A DNA stretch of 64,000 nucleotides, taken from a virus. The notes under the pieces were generated by a model. It did no database searches and was not told where the DNA came from. It saw nothing but the letters and a program-made list of their open reading frames with translations. The DNA lies in IMG/VR virus record IMGVR_UViG_3300044568_003873, positions 23,978-87,977 of that record. One strand, 5' to 3'. This document shows, piece by piece, positions 34,657-43,836 of this stretch (its first letter is position 1; each line of letters begins with the position of its first letter). The translations under genes and the position numbers were made by a program.

Positions 34657-37357
34657 CCAACTCCAAATCTGCAAGTTCGTAGATATAGTTTGGTGAAAGT
34701 CCCCTCTTTCTCCAATACTCAAGTTCCTGATCTGAAATAGTCAAAACCTCATCCAAAGAATCTTGGTCGGTTTCCTTGATCGGCTTACCATTAATAAGTT
34801 TACATTGTGTTTTTGTGAACACATACTTATCTTTTGGATTATCAATCAAAAGGTTATCACGAACAATTTCATCAAACACAACCAATAGAGGTTCAATTCG
34901 TTTGTTGATGGTATTAATCGCCCTTGGAACATTATATTCCCCCACCTTATCGGGGTTATTTTCAATATCTTGTGGATCCAAACGATAACAGTTGATAATT
35001 AACTCATCTTTTTTCTTTTGAACATCCCCGTGAGATTGGCGGGTTCCATTATTTACATAATAAATCACATCGCCAAGATCTACCTTCAGGTTTTCTTTAA
35101 TAGCAAGTTCCATATGAGCCATCCGTGACATCGGATTTCCTGCGGTAGTTTTCATACCACACCTTTTGACATAATCATCAATAGACAGTTTTACTTTTGC
35201 TCTGTTTGCGATTTTTAACAAAGGGATTTGACGGTTATAAATCTGATCTATATAATCGTAGTAATATGCAACAAACCCTTCACCATCACCGGCGAGAAGC
35301 ATTCTCAATCCCTTGTCAATAAATTCCTCAATATAGATCGGAAGTTTCTTTGACTTAATGGTATTCCCCACAAGTTTGATTTTTCCTTTTGCCGTTACAA
35401 GAGCATAGTTCTTTCTCGCCACATTGATACAAGAAGGCCAAACCCCGTCGGTATCCAAAGCCATCTCTCCCCTCATATAGATGTCATTATACTCGGCCAC
35501 GTGAGCTTCAGTTCCCTTATATACCTTTCCCTTTTCAACCTTCCAGTTCAATCCCTTTCCGATATATTCATAGTCCTCTACATCGGGTGGTGAAGAGAAG
35601 TTCACACCGTCAGTATCCATAACGAGGGGGTCAAATCCCTTGTCCATAAAGAACTTGATCATCTGACGCAAGTATTGTCTTCCTGTACAAGTGATCTGTT
35701 CACCCATATACATATCACCCCAATGGAATACTTGAGGAGCGGACAATGCACCGAACATAGAGTTGATAAAGATCTTAATCGGAAGTTGCTTTCTGTTATA
35801 TTGTGATGACAACTTCGGATTGGTGGAATAATGGTCTTCGGCGAGTTGTTTATATTGAATCCTCGCATCACGGAAAAACTTAAGCATCCCCTTCATCGCA
35901 TTGGTCACATCACATTCAGGAAAGACATCATGAACAAGTTGGATGGAAGGATAAAGAGAAGAGAAGTCAAGTTTCAAGACATTTTCAGAATACCCCACCT
36001 TGATTAGTCGAGACAATCCTCCGACAAAATTAGTTTTTTCTTCTTTTGCAGGAATGGCGAGCTTATATTTATATGACCATGCGAGCATAAGCATCTTCCA
36101 CAGAGTTGCCGTTCCCATCGTTGAAACCCTTTCATAGGTGGTGGGAAGCATGGACGCAAGAAGGAAAGATGCTTGGTTATATTCTTCATCCACAACCATC
36201 GTTTCCTCCAAGTCACCGTCAAGATATTTCTCCACAAGTTCCATACCCGTCACCTTTTGGTAAACACCGGGAAACCGAACATCCAAATCCTTGAACTCTT
36301 CTTTATCTTTTCTCCAATTTCCGTTTTGGACATTTAACCAAAAGTTTTCATTATCACGATAAAAAGGACCTATGTCTGTGTGATCAATATACACACGATT
36401 TTCTTTGTTTGCTCCGATATATTTGGTGATGTACTTAAGACCAGCCGATTTAATATCGGAGTTGATGGCTTGAGCTCTTCTTACCGCATGGATAATATCA
36501 ATCACATTATAACCCCAAATAGAGGTTTGGACATACTTCTCCACCTCGTTGGCGAGTTTCAACATATTTTCCCTTTGAGAAATCTTTCTCTCAGGGTTAA
36601 GGGATATACAGATTTGCTTAATATCCAAACCCAAGATCTTGCACCTTTCAAAGATCCAAAACCAGTCAAAGTTGAATCCATTATAAGATCCAATGATGGA
36701 GGGTTTGAGTTCATTGATTACCTTGAAGAATTCAATAATACCATTCTTCTCGGTTTCATCGTCATGACATTCAATAACCCGATGATAACCTTTGTTGGTT
36801 TTCATACCGATCATAAAGATACGACCGTCCTTCGGTTCCAAAGAGGTCGTCTCCAAGTCAAATACAAAACGGGTGATCTCGTTATATTCAGAAAAACCTT
36901 TGAACAACCTTTTTTCTCTTTGGATAAGATATTGTTCCACAGGTGGTAGGATCATAATCTTATCCTTACCTTTTTCACCATAAGGATCAAGTCCTCCGTC
37001 ACGGAAGAATTTAATCAAACTACGATAACCATTGAGACATTTAACCATAAAGGTCAACCCCTTCTCCAATCGATCGTTGTCGTGGGTTTCGAGTTTTTCA
37101 ATAACAATTTTGTGTTCACTAATTGCTTTTTGTTGAAGTTCTTTGGATCCATTATAGAACTTCAGAGATCTTAAATCTCCAACCCAAGCGAAGGGAATAA
37201 ATGTGTCCCTTTGGATTGTTTTACCCTTACCAGGTACTTCTTTGATTTTATATATACAGTCGTTTACGAAATCAAATTCAACGGAAACGATGTATTCCTC
37301 AGGGTCACTTCCCTCAAGAAAGGACTTAATAACGTCGGGTGATGGTGCTTCTTTCAT
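34643..37357 (-). CDS. 43: DNA polymerase, family B, T4 gp43 type
   Basis: Replicative polymerase with proofreading. The 904-residue protein matches T4 gp43 (898). The 3'-5' exonuclease has FVFDLETTS near 165 (Exo I) and NGFNFDWFWIF (Exo II). The polymerase has motif A LKLDFSSLYPSIQ near 462, motif B KIFINSMFGALS near 527 (Phe where Tyr is usual in NSxYG), and motif C VMDTDGVNF near 579. The tail YELADLELV is a plausible clamp-binding end. A structured RNA element precedes the start, as in autoregulated T4 gene 43. It lies alone beside the adhesin island, away from the replication block at 1-8 kb. Confidence 0.97.
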   Translation of the reverse strand: MKEAPSPDVIKSFLEGSDPEEYIVSVEFDFVNDCIYKIKEVPGKGKTIQRDTFIPFAWVGDLRSLKFYNGSKELQQKAISEHKIVIEKLETHDNDRLEKGLTFMVKCLNGYRSLIKFFRDGGLDPYGEKGKDKIMILPPVEQYLIQREKRLFKGFSEYNEITRFVFDLETTSLEPKDGRIFMIGMKTNKGYHRVIECHDDETEKNGIIEFFKVINELKPSIIGSYNGFNFDWFWIFERCKILGLDIKQICISLNPERKISQRENMLKLANEVEKYVQTSIWGYNVIDIIHAVRRAQAINSDIKSAGLKYITKYIGANKENRVYIDHTDIGPFYRDNENFWLNVQNGNWRKDKEEFKDLDVRFPGVYQKVTGMELVEKYLDGDLEETMVVDEEYNQASFLLASMLPTTYERVSTMGTATLWKMLMLAWSYKYKLAIPAKEEKTNFVGGLSRLIKVGYSENVLKLDFSSLYPSIQLVHDVFPECDVTNAMKGMLKFFRDARIQYKQLAEDHYSTNPKLSSQYNRKQLPIKIFINSMFGALSAPQVFHWGDMYMGEQITCTGRQYLRQMIKFFMDKGFDPLVMDTDGVNFSSPPDVEDYEYIGKGLNWKVEKGKVYKGTEAHVAEYNDIYMRGEMALDTDGVWPSCINVARKNYALVTAKGKIKLVGNTIKSKKLPIYIEEFIDKGLRMLLAGDGEGFVAYYYDYIDQIYNRQIPLLKIANRAKVKLSIDDYVKRCGMKTTAGNPMSRMAHMELAIKENLKVDLGDVIYYVNNGTRQSHGDVQKKKDELIINCYRLDPQDIENNPDKVGEYNVPRAINTINKRIEPLLVVFDEIVRDNLLIDNPKDKYVFTKTQCKLINGKPIKETDQDSLDEVLTISDQELEYWRKRGLSPNYIYELADLELVNPT

Positions 37358-37359
37358 AA

Positions 37360-37413
37360 TTTTTCAAATGGTTTATTAGCTGTCGGGTCATCCGACATTT
37401 ACCTTTTGAAAAA
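37360..37413 (-). promoter_or_regulatory. Nested hairpin in the leader of the DNA polymerase gene
   Basis: Outer stem 37360-37371 with 37402-37413 (11 of 12 pairs, TTTTTCAAAAGG/CCATTTGAAAAA) encloses an inner stem TGTCGG (37392-37397 on the minus strand) pairing with CCGACA (37381-37386). It ends 2 bases before the gp43 ATG. In T4, gp43 represses its own translation by binding a leader hairpin; a similar operator is inferred here. No U-tract follows, so a terminator is unlikely. Confidence 0.55.
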
Positions 37414-37423
37414 CATAAAACAA

Positions 37424-37798
37424 TTAGATCGTTAAATCAATCGAGTCCTTGACATTAATAAATAAAGGTTCACGGATGGGAGTTTTTAAAACACCTTTTC
37501 CGGGTATAGATATAAAAAATTCACCTTCATATCTTCCAACCCTGTTTGTGTCCTGAGATCTGAATTTATAAAAAATATAATATTCGGTATTTGTTTCAGG
37601 TTCAGTAAATTCTTTTGCTGTAATATACGCCCTTTCGTTTACAACTTTCTTGGTTCCTGTGGCAACATCATTCATTGAAAAAAAAATCGTCGCCTTTTCA
37701 AGGTCATCTATAAAATCAGTAAACATCGTTACCCCATCCTTAGTAAGTTCTACTTTAAGGAGGGGTAACGTGCTTTTTTTACTGATATTAAATTCCAT
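37424..37798 (-). CDS. Stand-alone copy of the island's N-terminal attachment domain
   Basis: The 124-residue beta protein is clearly related to the first 125 residues of the 744-residue Thr-Pro protein at 45127-47361: both have SxLPxLKVEL, a TIFFSM segment, a TGxKxx step, R/K-x-G-x-Y-x-G-x-F and a closing I..DSI. Here the domain stands alone with no stalk. I infer a shared virion-attachment or capping domain, so this may be a free competitor or a fibre cap. It lies 10 bases after the 717-residue adhesin gene, at the promoter-distal end of the island. Confidence 0.78.
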   Translation of the reverse strand: MEFNISKKSTLPLLKVELTKDGVTMFTDFIDDLEKATIFFSMNDVATGTKKVVNERAYITAKEFTEPETNTEYYIFYKFRSQDTNRVGRYEGEFFISIPGKGVLKTPIREPLFINVKDSIDLTI

Positions 37799-37808
37799 TC
37801 ACTGAATG

Positions 37809-39962
37809 TTATGATAAACAATCGTTACAAGACACTTGAGTTGACGAATACACGTATTGGTAAGTAGGTTGTGGTGACAAATTTAACACCAACCAACATT
37901 GTAGATCAGAAGTTCTTACAACGTTACCATTTGTTAATGTCGAAGGACCTGACATGGTAGAAACAAGTCCTGTGACACAATTTCTGACCTCCCAAACCAA
38001 ACTATCAGGTTGAGGGGCAGATCCACAACACTCACTCTGTCCTACTTCTACGATGAACAATTCCGCGGGGTTCAGTTCGGTGATTGCTTCTATACTATTG
38101 AATACGACACATTCTTGTAAAACTTTACTGTTGTACAACTCGATAGATGAAACCACTTCTTCCAAAGTTTCACAATCGGTATATTTGAAATCTATCGACC
38201 CTTGACAGAATGTTGTTTGGTCGATCTCATCACACAAATACGAAACACTTACGTATCTTCTACAATCACATGCTGGTGTAGAGGAAGGTGTAGGTGCGGG
38301 TGGTGTATAACAAGAGAACTGTACAACAGGAGCCGCTAAAGCCAATGAACATGTGTTATATGGTCCATTTATTGTTGATGGAACGTAAGAAGAAGGACCG
38401 GTTAATGGACCCGCTACTGTATATGCCACACCATCGAGTATATATCTTCTACCGTTAATGAAGTTGTACGCGGAACTAGCAACCGTTTGTTCAATTGTTA
38501 TTGATGGGTCATAATCACAACAAGGGGTCAACTTGAAATAAGTAGAAGGTGTCGGTGTTGGAGTGACCGTTGGTGTTGGAGTTGGTGTTACTGGACATGG
38601 ATATACTAAGAGACATGATGCGCAATCTCCAGACCCCGCAGTAAATGTTGATTGATAAACCAAATTTATCGTACCTGGTTGAGGAAGTTGAACACCTAAC
38701 GTGAAGCAGTTATTGTCTGCAACTATAACCTGCGGGAGACTATAAGATGATGCTGGCATCACGACACTTATATTCGTCTGTCCAGGATATAATTCAGGAC
38801 AACAGGGACTTACTCTTGCATATATTAGGTTTTGACTCAACGTTGGAGTGACTGTTCTTGTAACACTTGGGGTTAATGTTGGTGTACTTGTTACTGTAGG
38901 TGTTACTGTTACGGTCGGAGTAACTGTTGGTGTCGGTGTAGGACAAACATTAACGGTTGTACATCCCGAACATTGATCATACACATCTTCGATCGTGGCG
39001 ATCGGTGCTCCGAAAACATCACCAACAGAAATTACATTTGTGATCAAATAACACTGTGCGGGGAATTGTTGGTTTCCTTCCCAATAAAAACTGTTTCCTA
39101 CAAATACTGCGGTTGGGAATGTAAATGTTGTAGAAAGAACATTCGGGAAGCAACATCCTGAAATACTAACCGCGAAATTGAGACTTGTAGGTGTCACGGT
39201 AGGTGTAAGTGTGGGTGTTGGTGTATTCGTAGATGTGCTGGTTTGTGTTGGTGTCGGAGAGAGAGGTGGATCAGCACAACAATCAGCATTAGAGAAATCA
39301 ACTACTAATTGACCATCCAAGATTGGAGTTGAACTACTTACTTGGAATGAATTGAGTGTCGAACAACCTGAGATCAAAATACCTGAAGCTCCGTAGTTTA
39401 ATTGAATGGACGCTTGACTACCACCACAAGTTGTATAATCTACAAAAATAAACTCAGGACAGCTTTGACCTTCAAGAATATCACACACCAAACTCAATTG
39501 AATGTTTTCATAACAAAGACAGGGAGGGGTTGGAGTTACAGTTGATGTTGGAGTAACAGTTCTAGTCAATGTTGGTGTTAATGTTGGTGTTCGTGTAATT
39601 GTCGGTGTTACTGTCGGAGTAATGGTATTCGTGGGTGTGATTGTATTTGTTGGTGTTATAGACGCAGTCACCGTATTGGTCGGAGTTATTGTTGGTGTGA
39701 CGGTTTTTGTTGGAGTTGGGGATGCGGGTATATTTGTGTATTGTCCTTCACAAATACATCCTGTATCTCCTGAAATAAAATAGTTATAACATCCTGAATA
39801 TCCCGTTAAATATTGTTCTATATCAAAAGTATATTCGAATTGTTCGAATGTTATACCTGTCACATAAACCAATATACCATCGTTACAATCACTAACGTAA
39901 ATATCATAATTTTCAACACCTATTGTGTCATTCGATAGACCCACGAGTACATTAGTTGGCAT
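37809..39962 (-). CDS. Mucin-like adhesin 1: Cys-rich domains on Thr-Pro stalks
   Basis: A 717-residue modular protein. The N-terminal domain (1-80) has YDIYVSDCNDG and ISGDTGCIC, shared with the next gene. Then a long stalk of about 60 residues ([15 protein letters not shown] type). Then alternating small Cys-rich domains and short Thr-Pro linkers. One type has CLCYENIQLSLVCD, YTTCGGS and ADCCADP; it recurs as CDCRRYVSVSYLCD...SECCGS. The other type starts with a CC pair (SGCCFPN, SPCCPEL, TPCCDYD) and ends with a C-x-x-C pair (CSGC, CASC). Each linker is a likely O-glycosylation target. No signal peptide or membrane segment is seen. I infer a tail-fibre or head-surface adhesin. Confidence 0.8.
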   Translation of the reverse strand: MPTNVLVGLSNDTIGVENYDIYVSDCNDGILVYVTGITFEQFEYTFDIEQYLTGYSGCYNYFISGDTGCICEGQYTNIPASPTPTKTVTPTITPTNTVTASITPTNTITPTNTITPTVTPTITRTPTLTPTLTRTVTPTSTVTPTPPCLCYENIQLSLVCDILEGQSCPEFIFVDYTTCGGSQASIQLNYGASGILISGCSTLNSFQVSSSTPILDGQLVVDFSNADCCADPPLSPTPTQTSTSTNTPTPTLTPTVTPTSLNFAVSISGCCFPNVLSTTFTFPTAVFVGNSFYWEGNQQFPAQCYLITNVISVGDVFGAPIATIEDVYDQCSGCTTVNVCPTPTPTVTPTVTVTPTVTSTPTLTPSVTRTVTPTLSQNLIYARVSPCCPELYPGQTNISVVMPASSYSLPQVIVADNNCFTLGVQLPQPGTINLVYQSTFTAGSGDCASCLLVYPCPVTPTPTPTVTPTPTPSTYFKLTPCCDYDPSITIEQTVASSAYNFINGRRYILDGVAYTVAGPLTGPSSYVPSTINGPYNTCSLALAAPVVQFSCYTPPAPTPSSTPACDCRRYVSVSYLCDEIDQTTFCQGSIDFKYTDCETLEEVVSSIELYNSKVLQECVVFNSIEAITELNPAELFIVEVGQSECCGSAPQPDSLVWEVRNCVTGLVSTMSGPSTLTNGNVVRTSDLQCWLVLNLSPQPTYQYVYSSTQVSCNDCLS
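39540..39730 (-). repeat. Thr-Pro stalk of adhesin 1
   Basis: Degenerate 18-24-base periodic repeat (minus-strand units like ACACCAACAATAACTCCGAC) encoding TPT[IV/N]T[IV]TPT-type residues. Confidence 0.8.
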
Positions 39963-39968
39963 TTTTTT

Positions 39969-41591
39969 TTATCCTTGTAAATTTATTAGTCCCCAGAACG
40001 AATTACTGTTGGGATAACCTGTCGCTGTTTGACCGTTTATAGAGTATGCGAAATAATACAAATCATTATTTCCATAATCTTCGTTTGGTGTAAATACTAT
40101 TGTACCTAGATCTTCACCTGTAGTATTATTTGTTGAAATTACTGCTTGATCAACGATTGGTGAGAAATCTCCATCCAATAAGAAATTACCTCTGAAGTTT
40201 CCAATTGCAAACTTATATCCCTCAGCACAGATATGGAATCGGTATTCTTCATTTCTTGTCAGAGTAATAGTTGGGTTATTGGGTATGTAATTATCAAAAT
40301 CCCAACTATTTGTCACAGAATTTGTTATATTATAGTCTCTTGTAACGTTATAATCACCCGAACAACAATTGACTAACTCCAAGAACATCGGTGTCGATGA
40401 TGTTGGAGAAGGATTCTCAGGAAAACCGGGATAGAATTGGTATACACAATTATTCAACATTATATAGTGGAATGCAATCGATGGTGAAACACTTGTTGTG
40501 ATCGATGTCAACATTCCATAAGTAAGAGGTACATAACTTCCTGCGCTGAAAACATATACTTGTGAACTATCACCTACAACCGTGGGTCTTGGATCTGTTG
40601 AAATAAAACACAGGTTTGTTGTTATCAAATTACCTTCGGTCTTAATTTGCTCAATATCTTCACAATTCAAGAAGTCACAAATATGAACATTAACAGTATC
40701 TAAAGTACCAAATAAATTAGCAAAAGTATTGATAGGTTGTTCACTATCTTGGTTATACTTTGTTTCGGCACTAAAACAAGTGTAACCAAAAGGACTTGGA
40801 GTCGGAGTTTTGGTCCTTGTTGGTGTAATTGTTGGTGTTTTGGTGACTGTTCTTGTAACTGTAGGGGTTGGTGTAGGTGTTTGTGTATTATTTGGTGTTT
40901 GTGTTACTGTTGGAGTCACAGTCTGTGTTGGTGTCTGTGTTGGTGAAACAGGTACACCACAGCAAATAGATTCAGAGGTATCCAATAAGAAGTTCAGACC
41001 AGGTATTGCCTGTGCGGTTTCAATCGAAATTGAACTCAAAATAACACAATCTGTGATCAATTGTTGATTTTCGACACCTTCGGATAATAAAAATTTGTCG
41101 GTTGTTTGATCACATAAAGTGTACACAACTTGTATTTGTTCGGGACAAATTGTTGAAGACTGTCCACCTGTATTACATGTATACCAAACATAGATATTTT
41201 CAAAACAACTACAGGGTACTGTTGTTGTTGGGGTTGGAGTTGTTGTAGTTGTAGGTGTTCTAGTCACTGTTGGTGTAACAGTGCGGGTAACGGTATTTGT
41301 TGGAGTAACTGTATTTGTAGGTGTATTTGTTGGTGTTGGTGAAATCGGAACTTGACCAACAACATTTTCACAAATACAACCAGTGTCTGCTGAAATTATG
41401 TATTCATAACAAGTAACACCGTCTAAACCAAACTCGTCGGCACTTAGGTCAACATAAATTGGAAAAGTGGCCGCATTTATGTCATTTGCCACCAAAATAT
41501 TGGAACCGCCTTCACAATCACTTACATATACGTCATAAATTGTAGCCCCCGCGGCTGGATTTGTCAAATTTATTTGAATCGTTGTTGGCAT
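39969..41591 (-). CDS. Mucin-like adhesin 2: Cys-rich and beta domains on Thr-Pro stalks
   Basis: A 540-residue protein with the same plan. Its N-terminal domain (YDVYVSDCEGG, CYEYIISADTGCICEN) is a paralogue of adhesin 1. A stalk ([19 protein letters not shown]) leads to a Cys-rich domain CSCFENIYVWYTCN...ESICCGVP, the same type as in adhesin 1. A second stalk (TPTQTVTPTVTQTPNNTQ) leads to a domain of about 100 residues (FSAETKYNQDSEQPIN start) and a C-terminal beta domain (LTRNEEYRFHICAEGYKFAI, NDLYYFAYSINGQ) that resembles a cupredoxin-like or lectin-type beta sandwich. This end is probably the receptor-binding part; that is inference. Confidence 0.78.
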   Translation of the reverse strand: MPTTIQINLTNPAAGATIYDVYVSDCEGGSNILVANDINAATFPIYVDLSADEFGLDGVTCYEYIISADTGCICENVVGQVPISPTPTNTPTNTVTPTNTVTRTVTPTVTRTPTTTTTPTPTTTVPCSCFENIYVWYTCNTGGQSSTICPEQIQVVYTLCDQTTDKFLLSEGVENQQLITDCVILSSISIETAQAIPGLNFLLDTSESICCGVPVSPTQTPTQTVTPTVTQTPNNTQTPTPTPTVTRTVTKTPTITPTRTKTPTPSPFGYTCFSAETKYNQDSEQPINTFANLFGTLDTVNVHICDFLNCEDIEQIKTEGNLITTNLCFISTDPRPTVVGDSSQVYVFSAGSYVPLTYGMLTSITTSVSPSIAFHYIMLNNCVYQFYPGFPENPSPTSSTPMFLELVNCCSGDYNVTRDYNITNSVTNSWDFDNYIPNNPTITLTRNEEYRFHICAEGYKFAIGNFRGNFLLDGDFSPIVDQAVISTNNTTGEDLGTIVFTPNEDYGNNDLYYFAYSINGQTATGYPNSNSFWGLINLQG

Positions 41592-41609
41592 TTTCCTTCT
41601 TTTTATTTT

Positions 41610-43817
41610 TTATTGAATTACATAATTTGTATTCACATTATTTATTGTTCCTCCACTAAAAACAAACGCCAAATCATTTCCCGATACTGACTGACTCAAG
41701 ACACGGAATTCTTCAGGATCACTTGGATTTATTAATTCTATTCTATATCTAGCATAAATTCTTCTATAGTAATCCGTATTTGGACTATTTGCTTGATCCA
41801 AAGTATATAAATTTGGGCACGTTACAGAACTGTATTGTGGATATATAATATTTGTATCGTTATAATTTCTTGGTAAAGTCTCATTTAATTTTCTATGGAA
41901 AACCCAATTATAGCTTAAAGTTACACCAGTATTAAGTGAATTAATTGTCGAAATTTCAAGCTTACCAACAGGATCTATAGGTCTTGATCCTTTATTATTG
42001 GTAAATGAAGTATTATTTCCTGTTCTAGAATTTGTGTAACTATTAACCACACTGTTTATTGTACCATACGCACAATTCGATGCGGAAATGTTATTATATA
42101 CTGGACCCCAAAAAACTTGAAGTTCGTACCCTCCACCATCTGTTTGTCCTGATACGAATAAAGCATCTTTAGGTATATAATAAGTTATAGGATCAGGACT
42201 TGTATCACCACATTGAGTATTTGGTGTCAGTTGTGGTCTTACTATGAAAACATAACCTTCATAATATTCAGGATCATTTGTGTTTTGTGTTGGTGAAAAT
42301 TGGTTACTAACACTGAGATAATTATTCCAATACGATAAAAATTCAGATTGATTAGTAAAATACATGTAGATAGTTGCCTCTTGTATACCTGGGTTATAAG
42401 TTTTGGTAAATTGAATTTGGTTGGTGCTTGGTGTATTACATGCGGGAGAAATACTGATCGGAAAACTACTATAACTTAATTGTGTAAAATATAAATAGGT
42501 TGTGTCCCAATATGAGGTTGATCCGTTAGGGAGAAATCTATTTATAAAGTAAGAACCTGTATTCGGCCAAGTAGGGTTAACCCCTGGTGGATTTATAATG
42601 AATTGAGTTTGAAAGTAATCATTTAGGTTGTCTTCAAAACTACTACATGACCCACTTAAATTAAATAAGAAGGCTCTTCTATCTGTGCAAGTATTTTGAA
42701 TTGAATTTATTCCAAACGCATTTGTTAAATTAATTTTTGAAGTACCGGTCAACCAACAAGATTCACAATCAAATGTTTCTAAGCATTTATATCTTAAATT
42801 CCAATTTGTATTATTATTCAATTGATTCGGAATCACTTCAAAAATTATTTTGTCCCCTTCAGAAACAGTAAATCCTGTCAAACAATTTACTTTTTTCAAA
42901 TCTTGTCTATCACCAGATGATGATTGTAAAAATTGTATTTCATACGGAGGTGGTTCTGAAAAACTTGTAGATATATTCAATTGACCAACATTGAACCAAT
43001 CTAAAATATATTTTTCTGAATATGCCGATCCTGAAAAAACAACTTTAATCTGATCAGTGATCGCATCGGCATCAAATGCCCAAGCAATATAGTTTACGCT
43101 CGAATCTATTTCCAAGACTATATCCATTGACGAGGGTATTTCACCAACGACTGCGTTATATGTGACACTATGACTATAAGTACCATTTGGAGTGTTTCCA
43201 TTGTCACAGGTGTTCGGAGAAACAATTACTTCAATATTAGGTAAACATCCACTTAATGAAGTCAAAACATTATTATTACCAAATTCGACCGATGAAAAGA
43301 TTACGCCATTTATCAAAACTTGTCTGATAATTGGTTCATATATACCTGGATTTATAGGTGGTGATGCATTGCCCGTCATTGGGTGTGGAAAGGTATAGGC
43401 AAATTGATCACCAAAACCACTTGTTAATACAACTTCACCGTTTGAATTAAACCAATCAATTACGTAGTCGGTGATTTCACTTGTACATGATGCAGTCAAA
43501 ATACCAACAGAGAGTATACCAATCGTCTGAGCGGTGTATTCATTGAAACCAAAATCACAATCTTCACATAAGTTTATCTCTTGAAATGGTAAATATAAAC
43601 ATACTTCACCGCCAACGGTCTCTATATAAATTTGTGTTGTACCTTCGGGTACATCTGTCAACAAGTAAGGACAACTCTCTTCAGAAGACGCCATAGATTC
43701 GATCAAAACATCTTGAACAATTGGGGTGGTAAACCCATCAACATTGGAATAGATATTAACCAAATCGGTTAATTCGAATCCACCTAAATCAGTTAAACAG
43801 AGTTGTCCTAATGGCAT
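41610..43817 (-). CDS. Large beta-rich virion protein of the adhesin island, no stalk
   Basis: A 735-residue protein that lacks Thr-Pro repeats. It begins PLGQLCLTDLGGFELTDLVN. Cysteines sit in small clusters (LCEDCDFG near 105, ETFDCESCWLTG near 355), each followed by a beta domain. Segments of long Asn/Ser/Tyr/Thr-rich text suggest a beta-sandwich or beta-helix fibre. No enzymatic motif is seen. It lies between adhesin genes with 18-20 base gaps and the same codon style, so it is probably part of the same fibre assembly. I do not recognise a family. Confidence 0.72.
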   Translation of the reverse strand: MPLGQLCLTDLGGFELTDLVNIYSNVDGFTTPIVQDVLIESMASSEESCPYLLTDVPEGTTQIYIETVGGEVCLYLPFQEINLCEDCDFGFNEYTAQTIGILSVGILTASCTSEITDYVIDWFNSNGEVVLTSGFGDQFAYTFPHPMTGNASPPINPGIYEPIIRQVLINGVIFSSVEFGNNNVLTSLSGCLPNIEVIVSPNTCDNGNTPNGTYSHSVTYNAVVGEIPSSMDIVLEIDSSVNYIAWAFDADAITDQIKVVFSGSAYSEKYILDWFNVGQLNISTSFSEPPPYEIQFLQSSSGDRQDLKKVNCLTGFTVSEGDKIIFEVIPNQLNNNTNWNLRYKCLETFDCESCWLTGTSKINLTNAFGINSIQNTCTDRRAFLFNLSGSCSSFEDNLNDYFQTQFIINPPGVNPTWPNTGSYFINRFLPNGSTSYWDTTYLYFTQLSYSSFPISISPACNTPSTNQIQFTKTYNPGIQEATIYMYFTNQSEFLSYWNNYLSVSNQFSPTQNTNDPEYYEGYVFIVRPQLTPNTQCGDTSPDPITYYIPKDALFVSGQTDGGGYELQVFWGPVYNNISASNCAYGTINSVVNSYTNSRTGNNTSFTNNKGSRPIDPVGKLEISTINSLNTGVTLSYNWVFHRKLNETLPRNYNDTNIIYPQYSSVTCPNLYTLDQANSPNTDYYRRIYARYRIELINPSDPEEFRVLSQSVSGNDLAFVFSGGTINNVNTNYVIQ

Positions 43818-43836
43818 TATATCTTTTTTTTTCTAT

